DNA of 43,712 bases from Rubrobacter_F sp035642415 (GCA_035642415.1 DASQSI010000064.1:1-43712), one strand, 5' to 3'. Positions 33,618 to 41,180 are shown, counted from the first letter of the stretch. A program made the numbers and translations. The notes: a model not told the origin generated them from the letters alone.

Positions 33618-33914
33618 TTGAGGGGTGACGAGCCCACGGTGAACCTGTGTCTCCCGCTCGAAACCGCTGAAGCGCTCCACGCTGCCCTCGAAGACCTACT
33701 CGAAGGCAGCCACCCCGAAGAAGCAACTCTAGAAAAGGTTTACCGCATCCTTACCTGGCGTATCCTGGCCGTCAAGGGTGGCACCGGCCTCACGAGCTGG
33801 ATGGCCGAGCTCGCCCGCCAGACCGAGAGCGTCGAAGAGTACGAGGCCGCCCGCGATAGGGCCTTGGGGCCCATACTCGACGGCTTGGAGAACGCTGAGA
33901 ACCGTGACCCCTGA
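33618..33914 (+). CDS. Hypothetical small protein
   Basis: A 98-residue (or 91 if the GTG at 33639 is used) acidic helical protein. VNLCLPLETAEALHAALEDLLEG is followed by three amphipathic stretches, and no cysteines or membrane segment are evident apart from one Cys. It lies 6 bases after the HTH gene, so the pair is probably co-transcribed. No function can be assigned. Confidence 0.5.
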   Translation: MRGDEPTVNLCLPLETAEALHAALEDLLEGSHPEEATLEKVYRILTWRILAVKGGTGLTSWMAELARQTESVEEYEAARDRALGPILDGLENAENRDP

Positions 33915-34227
33915 AACAGAAGCTGGGTATTGTATATGCTTATTGGCTTCTCTTTCCGTTGACTGGTCTTTGGACAGTTACAAGTACCCAGACGTGGTCC
34001 GACCTGGTTGTCGCCCCCGAGGCGCTGCTGATCACGTTAACGCTGACGTCCATCTCACGGATCTACTGTGAGAAAAGAGTTGTGAAATGGGAGCGCTCTT
34101 TCAAATATGGGGATGACGTCAGTTAAATCGCTATAACTGTTAATTTTCGTAGTGCAGCGCTACCTTCACGAGCCGTTAGCAACGGATAGCAGTAGTTGTT
34201 AATATGGCTTGTAAACTTCTGCGCGTC
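33915..34227. other. Gene-free AT-richer stretch
   Basis: No gene is seen in these 313 bases. They contain only short frames and a small palindrome (TGACGTCA near 34114). Composition is more AT-rich than the catabolic island to the left, and this is where the accessory-looking region begins. Confidence 0.4.
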
Positions 34228-34554
34228 TCAGGCAGCCAGCGTACCTTCAACGGGCGTTGCTGGGTGAGCCTCAGGCTTCAGGATGCCAGCAATTCGGAGG
34301 AGAAGGTCCCCCATCTCGACACCCAAACCTTCGGCAATACTTTCGAGCACTCGAGAAGAAGGATCCTTCTCACCGCGTTCAATCTCTGCAAGGTATGAGA
34401 TGGAGACGTGCGCGCCTTCGGCAACCTGCCGCAGGGTGAGCCCACGCTCGGTGCGGGTTGCTCTCAACGTCTCGCCGATAGCCGAAAGCAAATCCATCTT
34501 CCTCTGCGGGGGGTGGATCTCCAGCGTCTCCATGACGTAGATTCTATACCCCAT
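34228..34554 (-). CDS. XRE-family regulator, ClgR-like
   Basis: A 108-residue single HTH protein. RATRTERGLTLRQVAEGAHVSISYLAEIERGEKDPSSRVLESIAEGLGV is close to the actinobacterial ClgR/PopR pattern (LSEVERGxKExSSELL), whose members activate Clp protease genes. The C-terminal part is short. The ATG at 34554 has no clear ribosome site and an alternative ATG is 7 codons in. It lies just downstream of the endonuclease IV remnant, whose last codons overlap its start. Regulon unknown. Confidence 0.75.
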   Translation of the reverse strand: MGYRIYVMETLEIHPPQRKMDLLSAIGETLRATRTERGLTLRQVAEGAHVSISYLAEIERGEKDPSSRVLESIAEGLGVEMGDLLLRIAGILKPEAHPATPVEGTLAA

Positions 34555-34768
34555 AAGGCGAAAGAGGCAAACCGCCCGCTAACTCCTCGACAATACGCAC
34601 CTACTCGACGTTCGCCTCCGGCGTTGCGTATGGCGTCTCCATCAGCACCGGAACGTCCGCCAGCGCTGCAAGGAGCGCCGCCCACACTCCTTTCGAGATG
34701 TGCGACCTTCCCTCATCCTTCTATTGCCTGTCCCGCCGACTACCGAGCCCGTTCCTGGCGTCGTTCAG
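34544..34768 (-). pseudogene. Endonuclease IV (nfo) fragment with in-frame stops
   Basis: One frame reads LNDARNGLGSRRDRQ, TAG, then GRSHISKGVWAALLAALADV and PVLMETPYATPEANVE, TAG, and VRIVEELAGG to a TAG at 34544. LNDxxxxLGSRxDR and ADVPVLMETP are the conserved C-terminal segments of AP endonuclease IV (base excision repair). Two internal TAG codons (34723-34721 and 34603-34601) and loss of the 5' part make it a pseudogene. Its 5' end is fused directly to the acetolactate synthase fragment. Confidence 0.65.
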
Positions 34769-34965
34769 GCGATGATCGAAACCGTGTCATCTTCAAGCGC
34801 CTGCCGAAGGGTCGGAAGAAGTTCGTCAGCGGCTTCGATCCGATACCCCTTCGCGCCGTAGCTCTCCGCCTGCTTCACGAAGTCAGGGTTGGTGAACTCG
34901 ACGAACGCCGGACAGCCAAGCTCGAGCTCCTGCTTCCACTTGATCAGGCCCTCTGGCATAGCCAT
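34765..34965 (-). pseudogene. Acetolactate synthase C-terminal fragment
   Basis: The frame gives GLIKWKQELELG, then FVEFTNPDFVKQAESYGAKG, YRIEAADELLPTLRQALEDD and TVSIIA. This matches the last quarter of the ThDP domain of acetolactate synthase-type enzymes (DFVKxAESFGAKGYRI). The parent protein is about 550 residues, so only about 60 remain. Homology begins abruptly at an AT-rich stretch near 34970. The TGA overlaps the start of the endonuclease IV frame. Confidence 0.75.
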
Positions 34966-35078
34966 GCTTCAAAAAATTTAAGAAAAATATGCAATACTTA
35001 ACGCCTTTTAGTATACTAGATGCGGTAGCTCTCTCCAACCGGGCTACTATAGTCAGGCCCTTTATGTCCTGGCTGTCT

Positions 35079-35219
35079 GGGCGGTGGGGGTCCCCCCTCC
35101 AAACAATCTCCCACCGCCCGGCTCTGGAATGTCCTCGCTTTCTTGTGGTATGCTGCTCCCTTCTGGAGGAGGGATTATTAGCGGTGGGGATCCCGAGAGT
35201 GCCATCTTCCCCCACCGCC
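35079..35219. repeat. Pair of related hairpins (GGCGGTGGG stems)
   Basis: GGGCGGTGGG (35079-35088) pairs with CCCACCGCCC (35110-35119). About 60 bases on, GCGGTGGGG (35181-35189) pairs with CCCCACCGC (35210-35218). Both stems share the core GCGGTGGG, and both left arms continue into TCCC. Loops are about 20 bases. The pair lies in the decayed region without an adjacent intact gene. It could be a REP-like element or tandem terminator-like hairpins. Confidence 0.5.
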
Positions 35220-35300
35220 TTTCTTGCTATTACTTGTGTCTAGGGGATAGTCACGTTGTAAATTGAGTAGTGCACCGAGTAATTGCTACTCGAGACAAGC

Positions 35301-35429
35301 TCAGGTGAAGGCTTCGGAGTCCACCCGCACTATATCTGTCTCCGCGAAGTATTCTTGGATATACTTCTCGCCCTCGTCACACAGCAAGGTCACCACCGCT
35401 TTGAGCTCAGGGTAGGCAGCAGGGCGCGG
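35301..35429 (-). pseudogene. Cysteine synthase-like C-terminal fragment
   Basis: The open frame ends PRPAAYPELKAVVTLLCDEG, then EKYIQEYFAETDIVRV and a TGA at 35301. VVTLLCDxGxKY is the typical C-terminal segment of fold-type-II PLP enzymes such as cysteine synthase. The rest of the approximately 300-residue enzyme is missing upstream. Assignment rests on one short motif. Confidence 0.5.
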
Positions 35430-35582
35430 AACCTTAGCTAACGTTTTATGGGTTCAGGCGTTGTACAAAAAATCACTTTTGTGCAGAAAATAGTTGCTCG
35501 AGCTACTAAACAGATCGGAGCAATAAAAAGGCACGACGTATAGTAGCCTCAGTCGTTGTACTGCTGAAGACGGCTATGGAGA

Positions 35583-35672
35583 TTAGCTTCCGAGCTGGCC
35601 TGATTCGGGCATAAGTTCGAGCTGGTGCATCATGCCCAAGGCGTCGAAGTTAGCCCAGCTTTCCACTATCTT
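35583..35672 (-). pseudogene. SnoaL-like/ester cyclase C-terminal fragment
   Basis: KIVESWANFDALGMMHQLEL followed by MPESGQLGS and a stop at 35583 is the usual C-terminus of SnoaL-like ester cyclases (DGKIVESWxNxDxLGMMxQLG). Upstream the frame shifts and homology fades by about 35720. It is the fourth minus-strand fragment in a row. Confidence 0.6.
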
Positions 35673-35742
35673 TTGCCATCGGTGAGCCGCGATAGAGCAA
35701 CGACGCGACCCGGTCAGTGAAAGCTTGAGGCTTTAGAGGATC

Positions 35743-36663
35743 CTACGAAGAGCGCTGGGGATTCTGCCAGGATGTGTGCTGTGCGCTTCGCAGAAAGTCG
35801 AGCAGCAGGGCATTAACCTTCTCGGGCTGGTCGACCTGCACCCAGTGGCTAGCGTCCACCAAACGCTCGACCCGCACATCCGGTACCCAGGTCCGATCCG
35901 GCTGGGCCAGCTCCGTACCAAGATAGCGGTCCCGCTCACCCCAGATCACGAGCACGGGTATCTCAACCTTGCGCAGCTGCCGCCGTACCTGCGCGGGAGT
36001 CTGGCGGAGAAGTGCCCGATAATAGTTCATGGCCGCCGTCAAAGCACCAGGCCGGGAGAGTGCTTCCACGTACCGCTCTATGTCCTGGGGGCTGAAAGCC
36101 CCCGGCCGCACCGGATCGTTACGGAAGTTGGACCGCAACCAAGCGAAGTCGCCCGCCCGCACGAGCTGCTCTGGTAACCAAGGGATCTGGAAGAAGAACA
36201 TATACCAGCTCTTGCGCAGCTGATGAAGGGTCCACAGCCCCTGTAGAAACCGGTCCGGGTGAGGAACATTGAGGATTGCTAGCTTCTCAACTTGCTCTGG
36301 GTAGTGCATCGCGACCATCCAAGCTACCACCCCGCCCCAGTCGTGGCCAACCACCTTTGCCCTCTCGGCGCCACATGCCCGGATCAGGCGCGCAACGTCC
36401 CGTCCGGGCAGCTCGGCGCGGTAATTATTTACACCCTGAGGCTTGTCGGAGAGGTTATAGCCGCGCATGTCTGGGGCAACCACGCGAAAGCCAGCCTCTG
36501 CAAGGTTAGGAATCTGAAAGCGCCACGAATACCAGAATTCTGGGAAGCCGTGCAACAGTACCACCAGGGGTCCCTCCCCCATCTCGACGTAGTGCAGCCG
36601 CACTTCACCTAGATCAGCATAGTGATGTGCTACTGCAGGACCTCTTGGTGTTGTGCTGCTCAT
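35743..36663 (-). CDS. Epoxide hydrolase-like alpha/beta hydrolase
   Basis: A 306-residue hydrolase. HGFPEFWYSWR (oxyanion HGxP, about 38-48), DMRGYNLSDKP, the nucleophile D108 in VVGHDWGGVVAW, an acid in VIWGERDRYLG and the His of VDASHWVQVDQPE form a complete epoxide hydrolase triad (Asp nucleophile). It likely opens epoxides to diols. The ATG at 36663 has AGGAAGGAGG upstream. A flavin-dependent oxidoreductase of epoxidase-like style lies further upstream on the same strand, so the two might act in sequence. Confidence 0.9.
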   Translation of the reverse strand: MSSTTPRGPAVAHHYADLGEVRLHYVEMGEGPLVVLLHGFPEFWYSWRFQIPNLAEAGFRVVAPDMRGYNLSDKPQGVNNYRAELPGRDVARLIRACGAERAKVVGHDWGGVVAWMVAMHYPEQVEKLAILNVPHPDRFLQGLWTLHQLRKSWYMFFFQIPWLPEQLVRAGDFAWLRSNFRNDPVRPGAFSPQDIERYVEALSRPGALTAAMNYYRALLRQTPAQVRRQLRKVEIPVLVIWGERDRYLGTELAQPDRTWVPDVRVERLVDASHWVQVDQPEKVNALLLDFLRSAQHTSWQNPQRSS

Positions 36664-36803
36664 AATGCCCTCCTTCCTCTGTACTCAGATTTAGTTGCTG
36701 CGGCAGCGCTTCTAAGAGGGAGAATTCGTCTCCGTGCCCCACGCTTTAGCTATCGTAGGTCCGCTGCTTCCAAGCAGATCTTCTCGGGGTGCCTCCGACA
36801 GTC

Positions 36804-38192
36804 TTACGCCGGCTCGGACAGCTTGTGCTCGGGCTTTTGCTCCTCTTCCATCATGAGCTGAGTAACGGCCTGCCGCAGTACCTTGAGGGCAATGACGGGG
36901 CCGAAGAGCGCAGCCGGTGGCTTGAGGATGCCGAGCACTTCCAGCAGCACCGAGCGCACCCTAGCATCCTTCGTAGAGAGTAACGTTACCCGGTCCATAT
37001 AGCGGTGCAGCAGTCGGGTCAGGAAGTCCGGTCTGCCGCCCTCGGTTCCGCGATAACGGAGGTCCTCACCTGTAGCAAGCATCCAGGGCGCCGAGGTGAC
37101 CTTCGCCAGCTTCCTTTGGAAGCGCCTGTTAAGTCCGGCGAGATTCCCATCGCTCTTCAGCCGACGTTGCTCACGCAGGCACTCGTCAAGTGCCGTGGCA
37201 CCCAAGGCAGCGGTGGTCATGCCTTGACCGTAGATAGGGTTGAAGGCACAGGCCGCGTCACCGGTAACGAGAAAGTTATCGGGCATACGAGAAAGCTTCT
37301 CATAGTGGCGCCTGCGGTTCTCCGTTGCCAGGTAACGATGAATGGGCGAAAGCGGCTTCGCATCCTTGATGGCCTTATAGAGGAGGGGGGTGCGCAAGGA
37401 GCGGGCATACTCTAGAAAGCCTGCCTCGTCTGTGGGTGGGTAGTCCGAGTCCCCGCCGGCCAGGGTGACGATCCAGCGGTCCCCCTCTATTGGGAAAAGT
37501 GCCCCGCCACGCATAACGTTCGGTGGTGCCGTCTGCACGAAAACCACCTTCCAGTCACACTCAAACCTGGCTAGGCGCTGGTAGATGCGGCTAGCGTAAC
37601 CCAGGTGGGCGTGGATCTTCGTCTCCCGCGGTCGGGGATAGCCTAGGGCCTCAAGCCACCGAGGAGCCTGGGAACCGCGCCCACTAGCATCGACCACTAA
37701 GTCTGCGTACAGCAGTTGTTCACTTCTCCCGTTCGATTGGTTGCATGGGCTCACACGCACTCCAGCGATGCCCGTGCCGTTGGCATTCGCAAGCAGTTCC
37801 GTTACCTCGTGCTCCTCGAGGAAGCGTACGTTGGTGCAGATACCCAGCCGGCGGCGGACCCCCCAGTCCAACAGGTCGCGACCGAACGAGATCGTGTCAA
37901 GGTCCGAGTAGAAGCGAACCCCCCACCCAGCGGGAGTAAGCCACGCCGCATCCGCTGCTATGTCCACAACCGGGGCACCAAGCGCCACAAGCTCATTATC
38001 CAGGCCCGGGAAAAGCTGGCCCAGAATGATTCGGCCTCGTTTCAACAGAACATGAACGTGGCGAGCTTGCGGGATGCCCTTGCGGGGCTCGGGGCCATCA
38101 GGAAAGCGGTCCCGCTCGATTAGCGTAACCCACCTGAAGTGCTCAGAGAGCACACGGGTGGCCAAAAGCCCAGCCATGCTGCCGCCCATCAC
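36804..38192 (-). CDS. FAD-dependent oxidoreductase (epoxidase-like), start codon unclear
   Basis: About 462 residues from the GTG at 38192. MGGSMAGLLATRVLSEH is the FAD dinucleotide loop, then VVDASGRGSQAPRWL, RMPDNFLVTGDAACAFNPIYGQGMT (FAD C-motif) and a long C-terminal helical part. It resembles LasC-type epoxidases/geranylgeranyl-reductase-like flavoproteins. The first Rossmann strand (WKGHAVV) lies upstream of GTG 38192 and ATG 38189, but no ATG, GTG or TTG is in frame there before the preceding gene's stop. ACG at 38228, with AAAGG about 8 bases upstream, is a possible non-canonical start. Otherwise the gene may be damaged. Confidence 0.8.
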   Translation of the reverse strand: MMGGSMAGLLATRVLSEHFRWVTLIERDRFPDGPEPRKGIPQARHVHVLLKRGRIILGQLFPGLDNELVALGAPVVDIAADAAWLTPAGWGVRFYSDLDTISFGRDLLDWGVRRRLGICTNVRFLEEHEVTELLANANGTGIAGVRVSPCNQSNGRSEQLLYADLVVDASGRGSQAPRWLEALGYPRPRETKIHAHLGYASRIYQRLARFECDWKVVFVQTAPPNVMRGGALFPIEGDRWIVTLAGGDSDYPPTDEAGFLEYARSLRTPLLYKAIKDAKPLSPIHRYLATENRRRHYEKLSRMPDNFLVTGDAACAFNPIYGQGMTTAALGATALDECLREQRRLKSDGNLAGLNRRFQRKLAKVTSAPWMLATGEDLRYRGTEGGRPDFLTRLLHRYMDRVTLLSTKDARVRSVLLEVLGILKPPAALFGPVIALKVLRQAVTQLMMEEEQKPEHKLSEPA

Positions 38193-38247
38193 GACGGCGT
38201 GGCCTTTCCAATCGCTTGAAGAGCCCGTGTAGTCTAACCTTTCGCTT

Positions 38248-38529
38248 CTACTTTCTATCCTCTGCCCCCGTGTACCTTATAGCCTCGAGGTCCGGGTCCC
38301 AGCGAGCCCGTAACACACGCAAGAGCCCAGTCTTGCTCTCCTCTACCCGGCGGCGCAATTGGTCGGCGCGCGCCTGCGAAAGGTAGCCAGCGCCGGTCAT
38401 CACGAGCTCGTAGCCCGTAGGATCCGCTGCCTCTTCCTTGACGCGCAACCCAAGGCCCAGAGCCCTGAGCTCTAGGTAGAGGGGCCTGGCCCTCTTGCGC
38501 TCGTGTGCCATCTCAGCGTAGCTCGTCAT
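38248..38529 (-). CDS. Small protein resembling a TubC-N docking domain
   Basis: A 93-residue basic protein. LYLELRALGLGLRVKEEA, YELVMTGAGYLSQARADQLRR and RVEESKTGLLRVLR follow the TubC N-terminal docking-domain pattern (LxxLRxxGxxL then a strand, then LTxExxxxLRxxKxxLLxLLR). In other bacteria such domains mediate protein-protein contacts or precede NRPS or primase modules. It ends about 55 bases before the flavin oxidoreductase, whose frame overlaps the intergenic space. The start ATG at 38529 has AAAAGG unusually close. Function unknown. Confidence 0.5.
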   Translation of the reverse strand: MTSYAEMAHERKRARPLYLELRALGLGLRVKEEAADPTGYELVMTGAGYLSQARADQLRRRVEESKTGLLRVLRARWDPDLEAIRYTGAEDRK

Positions 38530-38724
38530 ACCTTTTGGCCAATTCTACCCCCGCTCGACGCGCACCTCTGGTGCCTCGTCAGTCAGCAGGGCGCGCAATG
38601 ATACCTCGGGTGGTTTAGTATTTCTCGACTGGTACCCTAGCTTTTCTTACTTCGACCTCAAGGCAGTAAGTACAAATGCAAGCCTGGACGAGGCGTATAC
38701 GTAGGGATCGTTCGATGACATTGT

Positions 38725-39387
38725 CTACAGGGCGTCTGAGGGTTCGACGATTCGATCCGCACGTAGCCGTGTACCCTCAATGATTTCTGCATTCGGGAAG
38801 TCCGTTGAGGCTATCTTCTTCTCGGCATCTTCGCGGCTCCGCCCTGCCTTCATGTGCCTCTCTAGAAGGCGCTGGGTTACCACATCTCGTGAAGCGTCGA
38901 TGTACCATACTTCATCTAACATCGGGCGTACGTGGCTCCAGGGTGCTTTGTTGTAGAGTAGATAATTCCCCTCAACTACGATAAGGCGATGATGGGGCTG
39001 GATACTGATTCCGTCATGCACAGGATCGTGTAACGCTCGATCGTACAAGGGGGCAGTGACCGTTTGCAACGGGCTCTTGTGCAATCGCCTTAGCAGCGTG
39101 ATAAAGCCCTCTACATCGAAGGTGTCGGGGATGCCCTTCAATGGATATAGCCCGCGTTGGTACAATACTTTGTTAGGGAGATGAAACCCGTCCATCGACA
39201 CCATAATCGCTATATCTCCATGTACGCGCCGGTTGACCGCGTTGGTAAGCTCATGCGCGAGAGTACTCTTCCCCGAGGCGGGATTCCCGATTATTCCCAG
39301 AAAGTACCGCGCCTTTGGTGGTACTTGAGCTAGTTTATCCAGAATATCAGTAGCAAGCTGGTAAATCTGAGTCGGCGATCGCACCAT
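38725..39387 (-). CDS. P-loop kinase, uridine/phosphoribulokinase-like
   Basis: A 220-residue kinase with Walker A GNPASGKST (34-42), DGFHLPN, the substrate segment KGIPDTFDVEGF, Walker B-like VVEGNYLLY and a lid RLLERHMKAGRSREDAE. It resembles the YFH7/uridine-kinase-like sugar or nucleoside kinases. It lies 15 bases after the truncated PfkB kinase on the same strand, so both may come from a sugar-phosphate operon. The ATG at 39387 has no strong ribosome site. The sequence is AT-richer than the catabolic island, suggesting transfer. Confidence 0.82.
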   Translation of the reverse strand: MVRSPTQIYQLATDILDKLAQVPPKARYFLGIIGNPASGKSTLAHELTNAVNRRVHGDIAIMVSMDGFHLPNKVLYQRGLYPLKGIPDTFDVEGFITLLRRLHKSPLQTVTAPLYDRALHDPVHDGISIQPHHRLIVVEGNYLLYNKAPWSHVRPMLDEVWYIDASRDVVTQRLLERHMKAGRSREDAEKKIASTDFPNAEIIEGTRLRADRIVEPSDAL

Positions 39388-39402
39388 AATCTGCGGTTCG
39401 TC

Positions 39403-39783
39403 CTATGGAAACTGAGTAGACGACTCTTGCATCCACCGGCGTGTGCCGAATGCCTCACACGATTTGGAAGCGGCCTGAGCAACCTCATTCAATGAAGAGA
39501 CAGAACCTCTCGAGGCTGCATAGTAGTAACAAAAGCCCCCGTGGAAAATGTCGTCTGCGCCTAGGGTGTCAACGACATCAACAGCTGGTACGCAGATCTC
39601 GCCGGAGCTGTTCCTGAAGCTATATAGGATAGGCCCGCCGCCACCTGTGATTGCTGCGCACGGCACACTTTGTGTGCTCAGATAGTCGAACACGGATGTA
39701 GCGGGAGAGGAGCTTGGAGAATGAAAGTTTTTAGAGCAAATCGCAATATCCACATAACACAGCCTAACTCCACTATCTGGCAC
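39403..39783 (-). pseudogene. PfkB-family sugar kinase, 5'-truncated
   Basis: The visible frame (GTG at 39783) gives only the C-terminal third of a PfkB kinase: VDIAICSKNFH, CAAITGGGGPILYSF, VVDTLGADDIFHGGFCYYYA (catalytic Asp in a GADD variant of GAGD) and CEAFGTRRW. A normal protein has about 300 residues. Upstream the frame continues as ESLVRAYSV to an in-frame TGA, with no N-terminal sugar-binding half. It is best taken as a remnant, next to the intact P-loop kinase. Confidence 0.7.
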
Positions 39784-39822
39784 CGAGTAGGCCCTTACAA
39801 GCGATTCTCGTGGCTTTGTGAG

Positions 39823-40083
39823 TCAGGCGCTAGACAAATGCCAACTACGCTTCTCGATCCCGAATGCCCAGGAGCGTACTAAGGTGTCTTTCTCTTCTGT
39901 GGTGAGGTCCAGGGCATCAGCAACTCGTATAAAGAAGTCTACAGGTATCTGCCGACTCTTCCCCACTATAAGGTTATCTAAAAGAAGAGGATTGTAGCCG
40001 GTATGCTCAGCTAAGCTAGCTACGCTCATACCATGGCGACTCAGGATGTTCATGAGGGTCCACTGAAACTCGGTTGCTGCCAT
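39823..40083 (-). CDS. Small HTH DNA-binding protein
   Basis: An 86-residue XRE-like protein. FQWTLMNILSRHGMSVASLAEHTGYNPLLLDNLIVGKSRQIPVDFFIRVADALDL shows a helix-turn-helix with recognition helix around NPLLLDNL. The ATG at 40083 follows AGGAGGAGGT, a strong site, so translation is credible. A CTGGT-CA-ACCAG palindrome lies immediately beyond the ribosome site and may allow autoregulation. It overlaps the leader of the PfkB remnant; a role as repressor of the sugar-kinase genes is possible. Confidence 0.7.
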   Translation of the reverse strand: MAATEFQWTLMNILSRHGMSVASLAEHTGYNPLLLDNLIVGKSRQIPVDFFIRVADALDLTTEEKDTLVRSWAFGIEKRSWHLSSA

Positions 40084-40099
40084 TGGTCGTTACCTCCTC

Positions 40100-40111
40100 C
40101 TGGTCAACCAG
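40100..40111. promoter_or_regulatory. CTGGT-CA-ACCAG palindrome before HTH gene
   Basis: A perfect 5-2-5 inverted repeat at 40100-40111, just upstream of the AGGAGGT site of the HTH gene. It could be an autoregulatory operator. The rest of the spacer to 40337 shows nothing gene-like. Confidence 0.35.
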
Positions 40112-40337
40112 ACCTGTTCACCTTCACAGCTTCCGCTTCGGCGCGAAGGGGGTATATATTAGCTCGTCCTTGGAAGTGCCCACAAGCATAGCAAAGAGCC
40201 CTGTTACGCTACCGTTCTCTTATGGAAGAATGTAGTGAACGTAAGCTAATCTGCAAAAAGATCGAGTCATGTATCGAGCAGTTCTTTGCGTTCAGCCGCA
40301 CCGAAGAGGGTTCGCCACCAAGTGGTTCGTTTGTATA

Positions 40338-40550
40338 CTAGCTTCGCTTGGCTTGCTCCCTCTCTACGTCTTCAAAGCGTTGTTTGTCTTCAGCAGGAGG
40401 TGTGCCTTTGGAATTCAATCCTTCTTTAAACTCATGGATACCCTGACCGAGACTCCTGCCCAGCTCCGGCAAGCGTTTGGCGCCGAAGAGTAGCAAGATT
40501 ACCAGAAGGATGAACACCAGGTGGGTAGGCGATTCGAGGCCCGTAAACAT
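40338..40550 (-). CDS. tatA: Sec-independent translocase TatA/E-type subunit
   Basis: A 70-residue single-span membrane protein. HLVFILLVILLLFGAKRLPELGRSLGQGIHEFKEGL has the N-terminal helix, the FG hinge, the LPELGR amphipathic helix and a charged tail. TatA oligomers form the pore for folded twin-arginine substrates. It follows a second TatA-like gene with an 8-base gap, and tatC is not nearby. The paired arrangement suggests a TatA/TatB-like combination. Confidence 0.88.
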   Translation of the reverse strand: MFTGLESPTHLVFILLVILLLFGAKRLPELGRSLGQGIHEFKEGLNSKGTPPAEDKQRFEDVEREQAKRS

Positions 40551-40558
40551 AATTCCGT

Positions 40559-40768
40559 TTATCCTTTCTTCCCAGAGTGCTTTTTCTCAAGATCGTCCTC
40601 GGTGGGGATGCTCAGCAACCCTTCCTTGAAGTCCTGCCTATACTCCTGGACATTCTGGATGATGCGGCCGAGATCCCGGCTCATCTCCACCAAGCCCTTG
40701 GGACCGAAGACTAGCAGTGCTACCAGAAGTACGAACAGTAAGTGAGTGGGTTGGAAGAGATCGAGCAT
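40559..40768 (-). CDS. TatA/TatB-like translocase subunit
   Basis: A 69-residue protein with HLLFVLLVALLVFGPKGLVEMSRDLGRIIQNVQEYRQDFKEGL. The FGPK hinge and LVEMSRDLG helix resemble TatA/B more loosely than its neighbour, with TatB-like FGP. The tail is short and charged. The ATG at 40768 has a weak ribosome site. Two different TatA/B-type proteins side by side suggest division of roles, but TatB cannot be proven from so short a chain. Confidence 0.8.
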   Translation of the reverse strand: MLDLFQPTHLLFVLLVALLVFGPKGLVEMSRDLGRIIQNVQEYRQDFKEGLLSIPTEDDLEKKHSGKKG

Positions 40769-41029
40769 AGGAGAGCAGCTTTCTCTCTGCTAGATTCAGC
40801 TCAACGGCTTTATTGTATATTGCTTCGTGGGAATTTGCTCGCACCTCGACCAGCTCACGCATATTGTCCTCATTGTAGAATTCAAATTATCCGCCTTAGG
40901 GCCCTTGTCCGTGGGCACGTTTAGGCGAAAAAGAGCGAGCGCATGCCTCCTCCTAGATAGATTCGCCTGATCTCGGGTGAAAGGACAAAATGGTGTCTCC
41001 TAATATCTGAAAAGAAGGGTGTGATCGTC

Positions 41030-41122
41030 ATGAGCGGAACCACATTCGTAATGATGGTCATCACGATTCTGGTACTGCTTTTCGTCCTCATAAGCGTAGG
41101 GGCCCTCGTCTTCTTCGACTGA
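41030..41122 (+). CDS. 30-residue single-span membrane peptide
   Basis: A short frame from ATG 41030 (MSGTTFVMMVITILVLLFVL then ISVGALVFFD) to TGA at 41122. Almost the whole peptide is one hydrophobic helix ending in an acidic residue. A purine-rich AAGAAGGG lies before it, with GTG 41021 as an alternative in-frame start. The pattern is like very small membrane subunits (MetS, KdpF-like), but no partner gene is adjacent. It is divergent from the tat pair and upstream of the structured spacer leading to mop. Confidence 0.45.
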   Translation: MSGTTFVMMVITILVLLFVLISVGALVFFD

Positions 41123-41180
41123 TCGACCTGCTACTACCCCACTCCCACGAAGTCGACGCTATCTAAACCTCATAGGGCTG

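Noticed and set aside
34883..35215. Minus-strand 110-residue frame across the hairpin pair
   Set aside because: It spans AT-rich non-coding DNA and the hairpins; no family pattern, and it shares sequence with the acetolactate synthase fragment in another frame.
35079..35219. CRISPR-like array
   Set aside because: Only two units with dissimilar spacers and strong internal symmetry; no cas genes in the window.
40638..40862. Minus-strand 74-residue frame upstream of the second tat gene
   Set aside because: Its C-terminal two-thirds overlap the tat gene in another frame, and the N-terminal part has no recognisable family.
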